A stretch of DNA of 64,000 bases, taken from contig NC_088643.1 in the NCBI RefSeq assembly GCF_964019385.1, positions 5,918,495 to 5,982,494 of the forward strand. Reading direction: 5' to 3'. How positions within the stretch are numbered: position 1 is the stretch's first letter; each line of letters starts with the position of its first letter. The notes under the pieces were generated by a model. The model was not told where the DNA came from. It saw nothing but the letters and a program-made list of their open reading frames with translations, and ran no database searches. This document shows positions 19,919 to 31,700 of this stretch, in pieces. The translations under genes were made by a program, and so were the position numbers. The DNA comes from Sycon ciliatum (Eukaryota; Porifera; Calcarea; Leucosolenida; Sycettidae).

Positions 19919-21121
19919 GACGACTTTATTCACTCCCAAAGCAGAAAAAGAAAGCTTGAAAGGAGGCATGAAGCACAGCACCGGGATCCATATGACCCAA
20001 GGGTGAAGCACCAATCAATGAAGATAAAAGAAAATCCTGAACCAAATTTTGATAAACTTCATGAGAGAAAAATTCAAGTATACCAACTTCGATACTCACA
20101 TAAAATCACAGTCATGTATAACAGAACTACTCAAGTAGTAAACACCAAGCATGCTGCACATGGGACACTCCAAGCAAGACAAACTCAGACGAGATAAAAC
20201 GGCATATGCAGAGAAAGACAATACATGACTGGGGGCATATGGCAGAAATTCACGCCTCTCGGCTCGTCACACAGCACATGATGCACCACAATCATAAAAC
20301 ACACAGACTGAGACATAACGAGACATTACGGGCAGGCTAACATAAGGTAAACAGACCGTTCCGACCATGCCGCTCTCCCATCCATGACCAGTCACCGACC
20401 GCACAATTCTCAGGGTGCCCAGAATAGCACATTGCTGCAGCCGCTGGATCACGGACGCGTGGAGCCCAAGGCTTAAGATGTGGCTGCGGCTCGTTCCTGA
20501 CACACCACCCAGAGCACCAATGATAACTGGAACAATAGTTATCGTTTTGTTCCAAATCCTCCTCAGCTCTGCTGCCAAGGGCAGGTATTTGCTGATCTTC
20601 TCCTGCACCTTCTCATTGACCCTGTGGTCCAATGGGACACTGACGTCCACGAGCAGTGCCCGATCATCCAGAACCAGCACCAGGTCTGGTCTGTTCGCTT
20701 TTATTACTCGATCTGTGGGAATGGAAATCTCCCACATCAGCTTGCAACTGGCAGAACTTGTGAGCTGCACCAGCTGCTTACTGCTGGGTAACCCATGCTG
20801 CTTACACAGCGCACGATGCAGGGCCTGGACCACAAAGTTATGCCGGGCAATGTATGCAGTCCGTGCCAGGGCTGGACAGCAGGCGATGATGTGGTCCATA
20901 TTTTCTCCGGGTGCACCACATACACGACAGAGGTCCACGACATCATGCCTCTTGTGGATATGGCGCATATTGTTTCTCGTGGCAATCACCTGATCCTGGC
21001 AAGCAATGAGAAAGCCTTCCGTTTCAGGACGCATTGTCTGGGATCTGAAACAGGAAAACGAGAGCTGCATGTCCAGGATACCATCAACACGCGCCCAATA
21101 GCGACCATGAAGAGGCATCGC
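19919..21121 (-). mobile_element. R4-a LINE, 5'-truncated copy
   Basis: 3' UTR (19919-20340) and the last ~260 codons (to 21121) on the - strand, flanked by (ATT)n and (TTA)n. Near its end the frame differs from the other copies (GGTCTGTTTACC against GGTCGGTTGACC), so the normal stop is bypassed. CCHC and RPD endonuclease motifs are intact. Confidence 0.85.
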
Positions 21122-21149
<28 letters not shown>

Positions 21150-21152
<3 letters not shown>

Positions 21153-21963
21153 GAAATGGTTTGCTCCCCACACCGGAGCTCGCGCTATTCCGCCGACTTT
21201 ACTTGACACTTGACTGACTCACGACTGCCATCCAGAGCACACGAGAAGTCCATCGAACCTTCGACTCGGCAAACCTGCAAGAAAGCACCACTCCCTGCTC
21301 AATACACAGTGTTTCGGGGAATTCACCCCTCATCAGTTGAGCTTGAGTAGGCTGAGGAAGATTGTGCCTGAAGAGCACCACTTATATAGTGCTCTCCAGG
21401 CACAAACATCATCAGGGATACAAACTTACAGAGACGCTCCGTTTCAAGCGCGACAAACACCTCGTGAACACCAGATAGCAGCGTGAGTCAGTGTCGCTCC
21501 TGGACGGTGAGACAGACGTCGAGGACCCTCGGTCATTCGCAACGCTGTCACCTCCAAACCAACTAGTCGCAAGCCCGCGCTGGGCACAACAGTACGAAGT
21601 AGTGGTTGCGACTTCGGCGATGATTTGTAAGAAATGGTTTGCTCCCCACACCGGAGCTCGCGCTATTCCGCCGACTTTACTTGACACTTGACTGACTCAC
21701 GACTGCCATCCGGAGCACACAAGAAGTCCATCGAACCTTCGACTCGGCAAACCTGTTATTATTATTATTATTAAGCTCAACTGATGAGGAGTGAATTCCC
21801 CGAAACACTGTGTATTGAGCAGGGAGTGGTGCTTTCTTGCAGGTTTGCCGAGTCGAAGGTTCGATGGACTTCTCGTGTGCTCTGGATGGCAGTCGTGAGT
21901 CAGTCAAGTGTCAAGTAAAGTCGGCGGAATAGCGCGAGCTCCGGTGTGGGGAGCAAACCTTTC
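21150..21963. repeat. RZ479 array with inverted right end
   Basis: 1.3 units on the - strand (21150-21753), then TTA repeats, then a + strand piece (21773-21963). The hammerhead at 21288-21350 (-) is intact. The + piece begins inside stem I and has one changed base in stem II. Its right end runs into (TCT)n and then (TTA)n. Confidence 0.8.
21288..21350 (-). ncRNA. Hammerhead ribozyme, RZ479
   Basis: Intact core and stems on the - strand. Confidence 0.88.
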
Positions 21964-21999
21964 TTCTTCTTCTTCTTCTTATTATTATTATTATTAAAA

Positions 22000-22306
22000 G
22001 TAGAAAGGAAAAGGACATATGGAAACGAGTTAAGAGTAACTCTCCACCACTGTAACTAGATACTATATACAGTCAGAAAGTGCAACAACTAGGCACAAAA
22101 CTGACAGAGTACTGAGACATTCGACGTCCTGACACCTAGCTTCAACACATCTCTGTCTCAGTACTCTTTCAGTTTTGTGCCTAGTTGTTGCACTTTCTGA
22201 CTGTATATAGTATCTAGTTACAGTGGTGGAGAGTTACTCTTAACTCGTTTCCATATGTCCTTTTCCTTTCTACTTTTATTATTGGCTCAATACCCGAGTT
22301 TCAAAT
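22000..22306. repeat. HD591 inverted dimer
   Basis: Palindrome of ~150-bp arms (- then +) centred near 22152. Left and right flanks are (TTA)n. The right arm extends further past the common end than the left. Confidence 0.75.
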
Positions 22307-22330
22307 TATTATTATTATTATTATTATTAT

Positions 22331-25300
22331 GACGACTTTATTCACTCCCAAAGCAGAAAAAGAAAGCTTGAAAGGAGGCATGAAGCACAGCACCGGGATC
22401 CATATGACCCAAGGGTGAAGCACCAATCAATGAAGATAAAAGAAAATCCTGAACAAAATTTTGATAAACTTAACGAGAGAAAAATTCAACTATACCAACT
22501 TCGATACTCACATAAAATCACACAGTCATTTATAACAGAACTACTCAAGTAGTAAACACCAAGCATGCCGCACATGGGACACTCCAAGCAAGACGAACTC
22601 AGATGAGATAAAACGGCATATGCAGAGAAAGACAATACATGACTGGGGGCATATGGCAGAAATTCACGCCTCTCGGCTCGTCACACAGCACATGATGCAC
22701 CACAATCATGAAACACACAGACTGAGACACATCGAGACATTACGGGCAGGCTAACATAAGGTCAACCGACCGTTCCGGCCATGCCACTCTCCCATCCATG
22801 ACCAGTCACCGACCGCACAATTCTCAGGGTGCCCAGAACAGCACATTGCTGCAGCCGCTGGATCACGGACGCGTGGAGCCCAAGGCTTAAGATGTGGCTG
22901 CGGCTCGTTCCTGACACACCACCCAGAGCACCAATGATAACTGGAACAATAGTTATCTTTTTGTTCCAGATCCTCCTCAGCTCTGCTGCCAAGGGCAGGT
23001 ATTTGCTGATCTTCTCCTGCACCTTCTCATTGACCCTGTGGTCCAACGGGACACTGACGTCCAAGAGCAGTGCCCGATCATCCAGAACCAGCACCAGGTC
23101 TGGTCTGTTCGCTTTTATTACTCGATCTGTGGGAATGGAAATCTCCCACATAAGCTTGCAACTGGCAGAACTTGTTACCTGTACCAGCTGCTTACTGCTA
23201 GGTAATCCATGCTGCTTACACAGCGCACGATGCAGGGCCTGGACCACAAAGTTATGCCGGGCGATGTATGCAGTCCGTGCCAGGGCTGAACAGCAGGCGA
23301 TGATGTGGTCCATATTTTCTCCAGGTGCACCACATACACGACAGAGGTCCACGACATCATGCCTCTTGTGGATATGGCGCATATTGTTTCTCGTGGCAAT
23401 CACCTGATCCTGGCAAGCAATGAGAAAGCCTTCCGTTTCAGGACGCATTGTCTGGGATCTGAAACAGGAAAACGAGAGCTGCATGTCCAGGATGCCATCA
23501 ACACGCGCCCAATAGCGACCATGAAGTGGCATCGCTCGAAGTTCACGGCGGCGGTTGTCATTGAGGGCCTGTTTAACAGTCTCTTTGTTTGCGGTGTCCA
23601 GGCTCGCCAGGCGAAGGCGCTGCAGGACAGTATTTGCCAGCTTTGGTATTGATTTTCTAGAGGGACGTGATTCATGGTGCTGGAGAACAGCGGCCAGGGC
23701 AGGGACATCTTCCCGATCCTTCAGGTACTGAGCAAGCCGGATGCAAGTACGGTCGTGGAGATCTACGATGCATACTAGGCCACGACCTCCCTCACTCCGC
23801 GGTAGATATAGGCGACGGATTGAGGCACGTGGGTGGTGGGCCCTGCTAGCAGTCAGAGCCTTCCTCACTGTCATGTCCAGCGAGCGGAGCTCATCCGCTG
23901 TCCAAGGAACGACTGTGCCAAGGCCATAGGACACCACTGGCAGAACGTAGGTGTTGATTGCTCTGATGAGGTTTGGTGCACATAGTGAAGCATCCGTGAT
24001 CAAGCGAAGACGACGACGGAACTCAGCGATGGCAGATTGTTTAACTTCACCAGCCTCGATTCCCAGGAATTCCCGCAAGCCAAGGTAGAGGTACGCCGCG
24101 CCTTCTTGCAGAGGATGAATGATCGACTCTGTTAGCAAGGTTGACGAAGGCTCTGCATCCTGGGTTGGCTTAGCGGCCGGGCAGACAATCTTCGAGCACT
24201 TAGTGGGAGATAGTTGCATGCCAACCGCCCCACCAACGCACTCCACAATGTTGATCAAGGAGTTCAGTCCAGTACTGCTAGCGGCAAATAGCTTGACGTC
24301 ATCCATGTACCATAGATGCGACAACAGGGAATCACGCGTGGGTCCACAACGATATCCTATGCCGCTTCTTGCTAATTCGTTTGAGATTGGATTGAGACCG
24401 ATGCAGAACAGCAGGGGAGACAGAGAATCACCCTGGAAGATACCCCGTCGGATGGATATTGGTTCGCTGACACCGCTGCTAAGGCACAGTCGTGTGCTCC
24501 ATTGCTCCGACAGCGTTTGGAGTGTGCGGATGATCCTAGGATCGAACTTGTAGATGGTAGCAATTTCCCAGATCCACTCTTGGGAAAGGCTATCGAAGGC
24601 CTTTCGGAAGTCTAGCCATGCCATACTGAGGGAGCGCTGGTGGCATTTGGCATCTTCAATAATCATGTTGTTGATCAACAACTGATCTGTGCATCCTCCT
24701 CGGCCACGTGCACATCCGACCTGTTCCGGGGCCAGCAGACTGTTAGCGGTGATGTGAGACCACATAAGCTCCGATACTACAGATGTGAAAAGTTTATACA
24801 TAGAAGGCAGGCAGGTTATAGGTCTCCAGTTCTGGGGTTTTGACAGATCACCTTTCTTCGGTAGGAGTACGGTTGCACCAAGGGAGAACCAGGGCGGTGG
24901 CACGACTTCCGAATCCAACAGCTGCTGGAATATGCGAAGCAAGGCAGGATGCAGTGCACTAAACTTCTTCAACCAGAATGGTCTGATGTTGTCAGGCCCA
25001 CAAGCACGCCAGTGAGGCATCCTTCCAACTGCCAGTTGGAACAACTCCGGCGTTATGACTGCATCCTCTTGTGGCTGGACATCTTGATAGGCAAGAGCCT
25101 CCCGTTCAATCCATCCATGTCTGCTCACCGCAAATGGCTCGGACCAGATGCCTGACCAAAAATCATGCAACGCCCCCATACCAGGCCGAGTCTGGTCACT
25201 GCAGTCAGCCTCCTGTGTCCCCAGAGAGCGATAGAACTGGCGCTCGTTCTCTCTGAATACCTGATTCTGTTGTTTTCTCTTGATGTTATCCTTATACCGT

Positions 25301-26913
25301 CTGATTCTGGCGGAAAGCGCCAGCAGCCCCATTTTCTTGCTTTCGAGTAGAGCCGCAGCCTCATCACTGCTCTTGACAGGATATCTGGTGAACAATCTTG
25401 GGTTTCCAGCTTGGATGAAACTTGTGAGGCGCGACACGTCTTTCCTCACATTCTCAATTTTGCGTTGTATCCGCAACAACCAGCCTGGCGCAGTCTCCCT
25501 CCCATGATCACCACCACTCAAACGGCAAGGTGCAACACCAGACACCACCAAGACCAGCACCGCCGCTGCATAGGTGAGCTGATTGGCGAATTCCAAAGAC
25601 AGAAGCAGGGGTAAACCCAACAGGAACAGTCTCATGCCACTGTTGACCAAGGCCACATTGCTGGAAAGTGCACGGCTAGGGACCTTTCTGGGGACAATGA
25701 GTTTTGGCCGACCTGTCAACTGCAAGCTCTGTACTCCAACTAAAACACCGCTCAGAGGTCTGGCAACGTCACCAGGCGTGGTTATTTTGCGATTGATGCA
25801 GAGGTGCCTGATTGACCACTCCAGATCCATACTCAAACCACCAGGGCCCAGAATACCAGATTCACTGAGATTGGTTAGAATGCCTCCAAGCTTATCAGGG
25901 TTGGAATTACTACAAGGCGAACAAGGCGTCTCCCTTGTGCAGTGACTTTGCTCTGTTTCAGGCACTCCAACAGCCGGTCCATCCACAGTAGGCGTTGATC
26001 CACTGGGAGCAAAGTCGCCCTCCACAGGTGGCTGAGGCCCTGCCAGGCCATAAACAGCCTGTGGACGCACGCAGGCCTCTGGACTACCCACAGAGTGTGC
26101 ATAGACAGATTCAATACATGATGCATCATCACCCGCAGTGCTGGAGTACTCAGTACATGAAGGCAGAGGCCCAGCAGCAAACACACGGAGTAAGCTCGGT
26201 GGAACGCCGGCGCACGTGTCAAGGCCATCGCTTACTACTACTACACTGAGACCAGAGTCAACAGAATCGGTGCACGTGCAGGCGGAATATTCTACATGAT
26301 CACGTGCAAGAGAGGCTGGCGGTTCGCTGTCAGGGTCAGTGAAACAGGCGCCAGGACCATCAGGTAACCCAGCAGCCGAATCCAGGGAAACAGCGCCGGT
26401 GGAAGACGCACTGACAGATTCAGGACCTTGACTAGTCGTAGCAGGCAACTGGACCACACAGCCAAAGCGCGTCATGAACTCAACAGGCAACTCGCCACAC
26501 TGCACCAACTGACGGGCTATCTCCTCCTGCTCCACCGATGTAAGGTATTTTTTGATAATTAGCGAAATTTGACCAGCCAAGTTCTGCTCCGAGATAATAT
26601 CATCCGGTCGACGCTGTATCCATAGGTCAAGTTGACGCTTCCGGTGACCCGCCTTCTGTGGCCATACAGCCAGAAAATGGCACTCCAAGGCAATACGGTT
26701 GTCGGAACCAGACCATTTCCTGCGAGGTGGCATACACCAGTTCACTAAAAAACAAGACTAGACCTTCTCTTTGCTGAGACCTACTTCACAAAAATGATGA
26801 AACGGCTACTAGTAAAGGGATGAGGGTAAACTCAAAGGAATTGGAGCGGGTAGCGCGCTCAGAGGCGGATGGCTACCGGAGCTCCAAAAAGCTGAACCGT
26901 CCCCGAGGGGGGT
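22331..26913 (-). mobile_element. R4-a LINE, full-length intact copy
   Basis: ~4.58 kb on the - strand between (ATT)n tracts: 5' UTR to 26913, uninterrupted ORF, and 3' UTR ending at 22331. It has all parts needed for autonomous movement and is the best candidate for an active R4 in the window. Confidence 0.88.
22762..26745 (-). CDS. R4/Dong-like retrotransposon ORF (RT and restriction-like endonuclease), intact
   Basis: 1327 codons, no stops. Residues 7-60 carry a Myb-like block (RRKWSGSDNRIALEC...) typical of R4-group N-termini. The middle is Ser/Pro-rich and poorly conserved. RT: W-R-P-I-T-C-L-P, D-F-R-K-A-F-D-S near 711 (motif A), R-R-G-I-F-Q-G-D-S-L-S-P-L-L (motif B) and W-Y-M-D-D near 811 (motif C). 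A CCHC block, C-R-V-C-G-A-P...H-I-I-A-C, lies near 1133. RPDLVLVLDD...LLDVSVP near 1215 is the RPD...D endonuclease signature. The protein should bind its own RNA, nick TAA repeats and prime cDNA synthesis there; Dong of silkworm, in the same clade, is known to insert in TAA repeats. Confidence 0.9.
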   Translation of the reverse strand: MNWCMPPRRKWSGSDNRIALECHFLAVWPQKAGHRKRQLDLWIQRRPDDIISEQNLAGQISLIIKKYLTSVEQEEIARQLVQCGELPVEFMTRFGCVVQLPATTSQGPESVSASSTGAVSLDSAAGLPDGPGACFTDPDSEPPASLARDHVEYSACTCTDSVDSGLSVVVVSDGLDTCAGVPPSLLRVFAAGPLPSCTEYSSTAGDDASCIESVYAHSVGSPEACVRPQAVYGLAGPQPPVEGDFAPSGSTPTVDGPAVGVPETEQSHCTRETPCSPCSNSNPDKLGGILTNLSESGILGPGGLSMDLEWSIRHLCINRKITTPGDVARPLSGVLVGVQSLQLTGRPKLIVPRKVPSRALSSNVALVNSGMRLFLLGLPLLLSLEFANQLTYAAAVLVLVVSGVAPCRLSGGDHGRETAPGWLLRIQRKIENVRKDVSRLTSFIQAGNPRLFTRYPVKSSDEAAALLESKKMGLLALSARIRRYKDNIKRKQQNQVFRENERQFYRSLGTQEADCSDQTRPGMGALHDFWSGIWSEPFAVSRHGWIEREALAYQDVQPQEDAVITPELFQLAVGRMPHWRACGPDNIRPFWLKKFSALHPALLRIFQQLLDSEVVPPPWFSLGATVLLPKKGDLSKPQNWRPITCLPSMYKLFTSVVSELMWSHITANSLLAPEQVGCARGRGGCTDQLLINNMIIEDAKCHQRSLSMAWLDFRKAFDSLSQEWIWEIATIYKFDPRIIRTLQTLSEQWSTRLCLSSGVSEPISIRRGIFQGDSLSPLLFCIGLNPISNELARSGIGYRCGPTRDSLLSHLWYMDDVKLFAASSTGLNSLINIVECVGGAVGMQLSPTKCSKIVCPAAKPTQDAEPSSTLLTESIIHPLQEGAAYLYLGLREFLGIEAGEVKQSAIAEFRRRLRLITDASLCAPNLIRAINTYVLPVVSYGLGTVVPWTADELRSLDMTVRKALTASRAHHPRASIRRLYLPRSEGGRGLVCIVDLHDRTCIRLAQYLKDREDVPALAAVLQHHESRPSRKSIPKLANTVLQRLRLASLDTANKETVKQALNDNRRRELRAMPLHGRYWARVDGILDMQLSFSCFRSQTMRPETEGFLIACQDQVIATRNNMRHIHKRHDVVDLCRVCGAPGENMDHIIACCSALARTAYIARHNFVVQALHRALCKQHGLPSSKQLVQVTSSASCKLMWEISIPTDRVIKANRPDLVLVLDDRALLLDVSVPLDHRVNEKVQEKISKYLPLAAELRRIWNKKITIVPVIIGALGGVSGTSRSHILSLGLHASVIQRLQQCAVLGTLRIVRSVTGHGWESGMAGTVG

Positions 26914-26938
26914 TAATTTATTATTATTATTATTATTA

Positions 26939-27461
26939 TGAAGTGCAAGCCTCTTTTACGGGCAAAAATTAACACAATGTATTAAAATGCAATACAACAT
27001 ACACTGGAGAAGAAATCAGGAAAATAAAATATGAGCTCAAAAATGGAACGAAAAATAGCAAATAGAATCAAAACTCACGATGGAATCAAACTCACGATGG
27101 AATCAAACTCATGATGGAAACTACAACCCAATGAGTTGGAAAACCAACCACAGAATTAGATATTGGGAATAGAGTCAGACACAACAACAACCGAAATCAG
27201 TACACCAAACATCTGTCCTACAAGAAACAAAGGAACAAGAAAAACAAGAAAGACGAAGTACAAAGAATCCCCAAAAAAGAGGGGAGAACGGGATGAAAGA
27301 GGACCGGAGAGCGGCAAACCCCAGGAGGACTTAGCGTCACGTAGTGGCGGGAATGCGGGCCTCCACAGAAACAGCATCCACATCCGCCGCCAGACCAGGT
27401 GCACGGAATGCACGGCGACTCCCACGAACCATCAGGACGGAGTCGCGGACAAGGCTGAACA
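26939..27461 (-). mobile_element. RLE-1, 5'-truncated copy
   Basis: Last ~45 codons and 3' UTR of RLE-1 on the - strand between (ATT)n tracts. It matches the 3' region of the copy at 8177-12108 but stops at GCTTGCACTTC before the repeat, so the extra ~30 bp at 12080-12110 of the other copy may not be native. Confidence 0.8.
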
Positions 27462-27483
27462 TTATTATTATTATTATTATTAT

Positions 27484-28788
27484 GGAGTTGGCTTTATTTC
27501 ACTCACGTTGTCATGACATGAGGTAAGAACCCCATCACCGGGCCAAAAGAGACCAAGGGTAATGAGAGAAAAAAATAGATAAATGGCCAACGCAATGGAG
27601 ACCGAAGCAAAAAGGATTGTAAAAACCAAAGCAAAGATATTGAAAGCCGACGCAGAAACTGAGAGACGGACAGAAATAAGCAGAACGATGGAGGAGGCCA
27701 GGACATGTTCGAATACAAAAAGAGTAATCACAAAAATGGACTACCAGTACAGGAATAGACCTGTAGAAATAGAGGAAGAGATGAATGCCGGACATACTCA
27801 AATGGCAAGAGAAAAATCAGGCTGTGAGGGCCGTCATATTGCACATTCATGGATGTCAAAGCAAATGCAGTATTGGAGGTTTATACGGACTAGCTCTACC
27901 CGTAACATGAGGAGCCTAATGCCGAATGCCAAGAACCGACTTGACGATGTTCAGCGTGCCCAGGATAGCACATTGCTGAGCCCTTTCAATGCGCAGAGTG
28001 CCTGCCAATGCCAACACAAAGTGTGAGAGGGACACACCAGTCAGTCCACCAAGCGCCCCAACAACCAGGGGCACAACGCGGACATCATCCACATGCCAGA
28101 TGCGCCGCAGCTCTTGGCAAAGGGGAGCGTACTTTTTATTTTTTCGGCGATTTTTGTGGGCACATTCTGGTCCAATGGAACACTAACATCCATCAGCAGC
28201 ACCTGTGTGCTGGACCGCAACACCAGGTCTGGACGGTTGTGGCGCACTTGCGTATCCGTTGGGATATTGAATGTCAAGATTTTCCGTGACAGGCACAAGA
28301 TGATGCTTCAGCGGGTTGCTTCCCGGCCGACCCAGACCATGCCGCTTGCATAGTGCCCAATGCACCAACTTGACGAGCGTGTCATGCCGTTCGATATACA
28401 GTGTTTTGGCTAGAGCTGGGCAACAGGCCACAATGTGATCAACTGTTTCTCCGCGAGTGCCGCAAACTCGACAAATGTCCACAACGTCTCCCCGTCCAAT
28501 GACCGTGACCTGATAGTGCCTGGTCGCAATGGCCTGATCCTGTACAGCCAGCAAGAGTCCCTCTGTCGCAGGCCTGATCGTTGGCGATTTCAGCCAGCGA
28601 AAACTCAAGCCCAGGTTCAAGCCAGCATCAGAAGCTCGTCTCCAGAACTGGCCATGGAGAGGCTTACCTTGGATAACGGCCAGGCACCGGAGAGCAACGG
28701 CCTTCTTGACAATGACTTTTGTGGCAGTCTCCAAGTCGGGTAGGTCAAGTTCACCCAGAAGTCTGGAGGCTTGACGTGTAACTGATTT
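27484..28788 (-). mobile_element. R4-c LINE, 5'-truncated, third R4 family
   Basis: 3' UTR (27484-27915) and about 290 codons of ORF on the - strand. It is clearly diverged from R4-a and R4-b in protein sequence and inserted in the same polarity of the repeat. At its right end it abuts the (TTA)n that precedes R4-b. Confidence 0.8.
27916..28788 (-). pseudogene. R4-c ORF, C-terminal part, frameshifted
   Basis: Upstream frame: C-R-V-C-G-T-R-G-E-T-V-D-H-I-V-A-C-C, the CCHC block, ending near 28183. Next frame: R-P-D-L-V-L-R-S...L-L-M-D-V-S-V-P, the endonuclease. A third frame then reads R-A-Q-Q-C-A-I-L-G-T-L-N-I-V-K-S to the stop at 27916. At least two frameshifts separate these blocks, so this copy is dead. 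The homologous ends in R4-a read Q-C-A-I-L-G-T-L-R-I-V-R-S. Confidence 0.75.
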
Positions 28789-28796
28789 TATTATTA

Positions 28797-31700
28797 TCTC
28801 TCCTTTATTCACTTCTTTCGAAGGCGATAAGCCAGACCCACCGGGAAATATTTCCATGGATGGGACAGCAAAAAGAAAGTGAAAAAACAAACAAAAATAA
28901 ATAAATAAATAAAACCTAAAAACCAAAGGGACAAGAAACAGTTGAAGGAAGAGGAAAAAAGGAAAGAAACTCAATCCGAACTCCAACATCAAAACAATAA
29001 TAAAGAATTTGCAGCGACAGGCAAAATATATCAACCAATGAAGGGAGTAACAAAGGAAATATCAGTCTTTATCAGTCGTTATTCAAGTCTCTTAGCTATT
29101 GAACATGCAAACGCAGCAGAGGTGCATCTACATGTTAAGGATAGTTCTTAGTATTTTAATCGAACCTTGTATAGCCTCCTGTTGCACAATAGCCAGGTCT
29201 CCTCCCTGCACAGTCCGAAGGCATTGAGGAGTCTCCCTCACCAAGTCTCCCAGGGCACCGACAACCACAGGGACCACGTCAACCTGGGTGAGGGACCAAA
29301 TCCTCGAAATCTCCCGCTTCAAATCATAATATTTCGAGCGCTTTTCAGCCATTTTCTTATTGATGTTGTTCTCACCAGGAACGCTGATGTCTATAATGTA
29401 GGCGATGCGCTCCTTGTCATCAACAAGGAGCAGATCGGGCCTGTTTGCTGATAGTTTCAGGTCAGTTTGGACCGAATACTCCCAATAGAGCCGATACCGA
29501 TCACTTTTGACCAATGCCTTGAGCTGGTGGTCGAATCGTGAAGCACCAGTAGGTAGATCTCGTGCTCTACACATTTCGAAGTGCACATACTTTACTATCC
29601 GGTTATGACGTTCGATGTAACTGGTCCGAGCAAGAACTGGGCAGGCACTGACAATGTGGTCAATTGTTTCTAAGCTGCCCTTGCAAAGCCTGCAATTGGC
29701 ATCAGTTCGAGCAATTGACTTCATTATGGCGTATTGGTAATTTTTCGTTTTGAGGGATTGGTCTTGTGCTGCCATAATCATGCCTTCAGTTGAAGGTTTC
29801 AGTGTCCTTGATTTCAACCACATGAAGGTAAGCTCCTTATCTAGGTGATTCTCCTCCAATCGGCTCCAATATCTCCCATGCAGCGGCATAGTGGAAAGTG
29901 TTTTGGATTTTCGCTCAGCGCACGCTTGTTTAATGGTATGCTTATTGGGTAAAGCTGGTCCAGCTGCTGGCAGATCCAAACTCGACAGGAACTTAGCGGC
30001 CTTTGCAGTTATCGAGTGGCTTTTTGTTGTAGGTTTTTGTTGATGATACTGATAAAGCAGGCTTATTCTGTCTATTGGGCTGGTACTCATGTAGCGGGCC
30101 AGGCCACACATGCTCCGGCCGTGCATATCCTCACAAGAGACCAAGCCCCGGCCTCCATCTCCCCTCTTCATGTAGAGCCTGTTGACTGAGGCTTTGGGGT
30201 GGTGAAATCCAGACGCAGTCAAGGCTGATCTTGTCGCTCGATCTGTGGTCTTGATTTCAGCCTCGGTCCAATTTACGATTCCATAACTATATGTCATAAC
30301 CGGCAGAGCATACGTATTGATGGCCTTGATCATGTTTCGCGCATTCAATCCACTGTTAAGAAGCAAATACAATCTCTTTTTGTATTCTGCAGTGAGTTGC
30401 GTCTTGAGCTGCGGGTGAGGTATCATGGCTGCTTCCACTACTCCAAGGTACTTGTATGTTTCATTGAGTCGTAGCGACTCTGCAATGGTCTCATCGCCAA
30501 CCTGGATAGAGCTTCCTTCATCTGGTTTTCCTCTCCTGACGTGCAGCACGGCACACTTGGCCGGGTTGAGATTCATGCCGATGTCATCACCAACGCCACA
30601 CACGGTAGACACGAGGGTAGTCACATCCTTTGTAGTTTTCCCGTAGAGTTTAATGTCGTCCATGTACCAAGAGTGATTGATAGTCAACTCGGCGTCTCTG
30701 CAGCTGACTCTGTATCCCAAAGGCAATCGGTTGAGCTCAAAACTGATTGGGTTTAGCGCCAGGCAAAACAGTAACGGGGATAATGTGTCACCTTGAAATA
30801 TGCCTCTTCTTATAGAAATGTTGCCGGTAGTGACCCTGCATCTTCCCTGGTCGCATATGTGCATTGTCGTTCTCCAGTTCTGCATGCTACGGGCGATAGT
30901 TGTGACCAAAGACGGGTGGAATCGATACATCGTCAAAGCATGTAGAATCCATTCATGCGACACACTATCAAACGCCTTTTTGAAGTCCAGGTATGCCATG
31001 ACCAGATTTCGCCCTTTCTTATGGGCATCCTCCAGAATCATCTTATCCACCATCAGGTGCTCCTTGCAACCAAGACCAGCTGCTGCACAACCGCGCTGCT
31101 CCGTTGCAAGTATTTCATGTTGATTGATGTGCTGCCACATAATCTTCGATATGGCGGCGGTAAAGAGCTTGTACTGTATCGGAAGACACGTAATTGGTCT
31201 ATAATCTTTGGGCATTGCCGAAGGTGGAGAAGTCTTAGGAAGGAGAGTAGTAGCGCCAGACGTCAACCATCCCGGAATGTCACTGTGGCCATCTATCACC
31301 CTCTGGAAGGCTCTCCGAAGGTAAGAGTGCAGGCTTGTCAGCCTCTTCCACCAGTATCCATGCAACTTGTCATGGCCCGGAGCCCTCCACAAGGCTAGTT
31401 TGCGCAGGCAGTCAGCCAGGATGTCCTGGGTGATAACTGCGCTACTCTGCACAGGGACGTGTTCTTCATAATATTCTGCTTGCCTTACATACCACTCACC
31501 AGCGGTGAACGGCGCAGGTGTAGACAGAAGATCACTCCAGAATTCGGTGGCTTCACCCGCCTCTGGAAATTGCGGCGTCTCCAATCGATTTGAAGCACCA
31601 CTAACAGAGTGTGCAGGCTCCCGAAGCGTCCGGTAGAAAGCACGCTCATTCATTTGGAACATTTTGTTGGCTTTCTTGGTCTTTTCATTTTCTCGGTATC

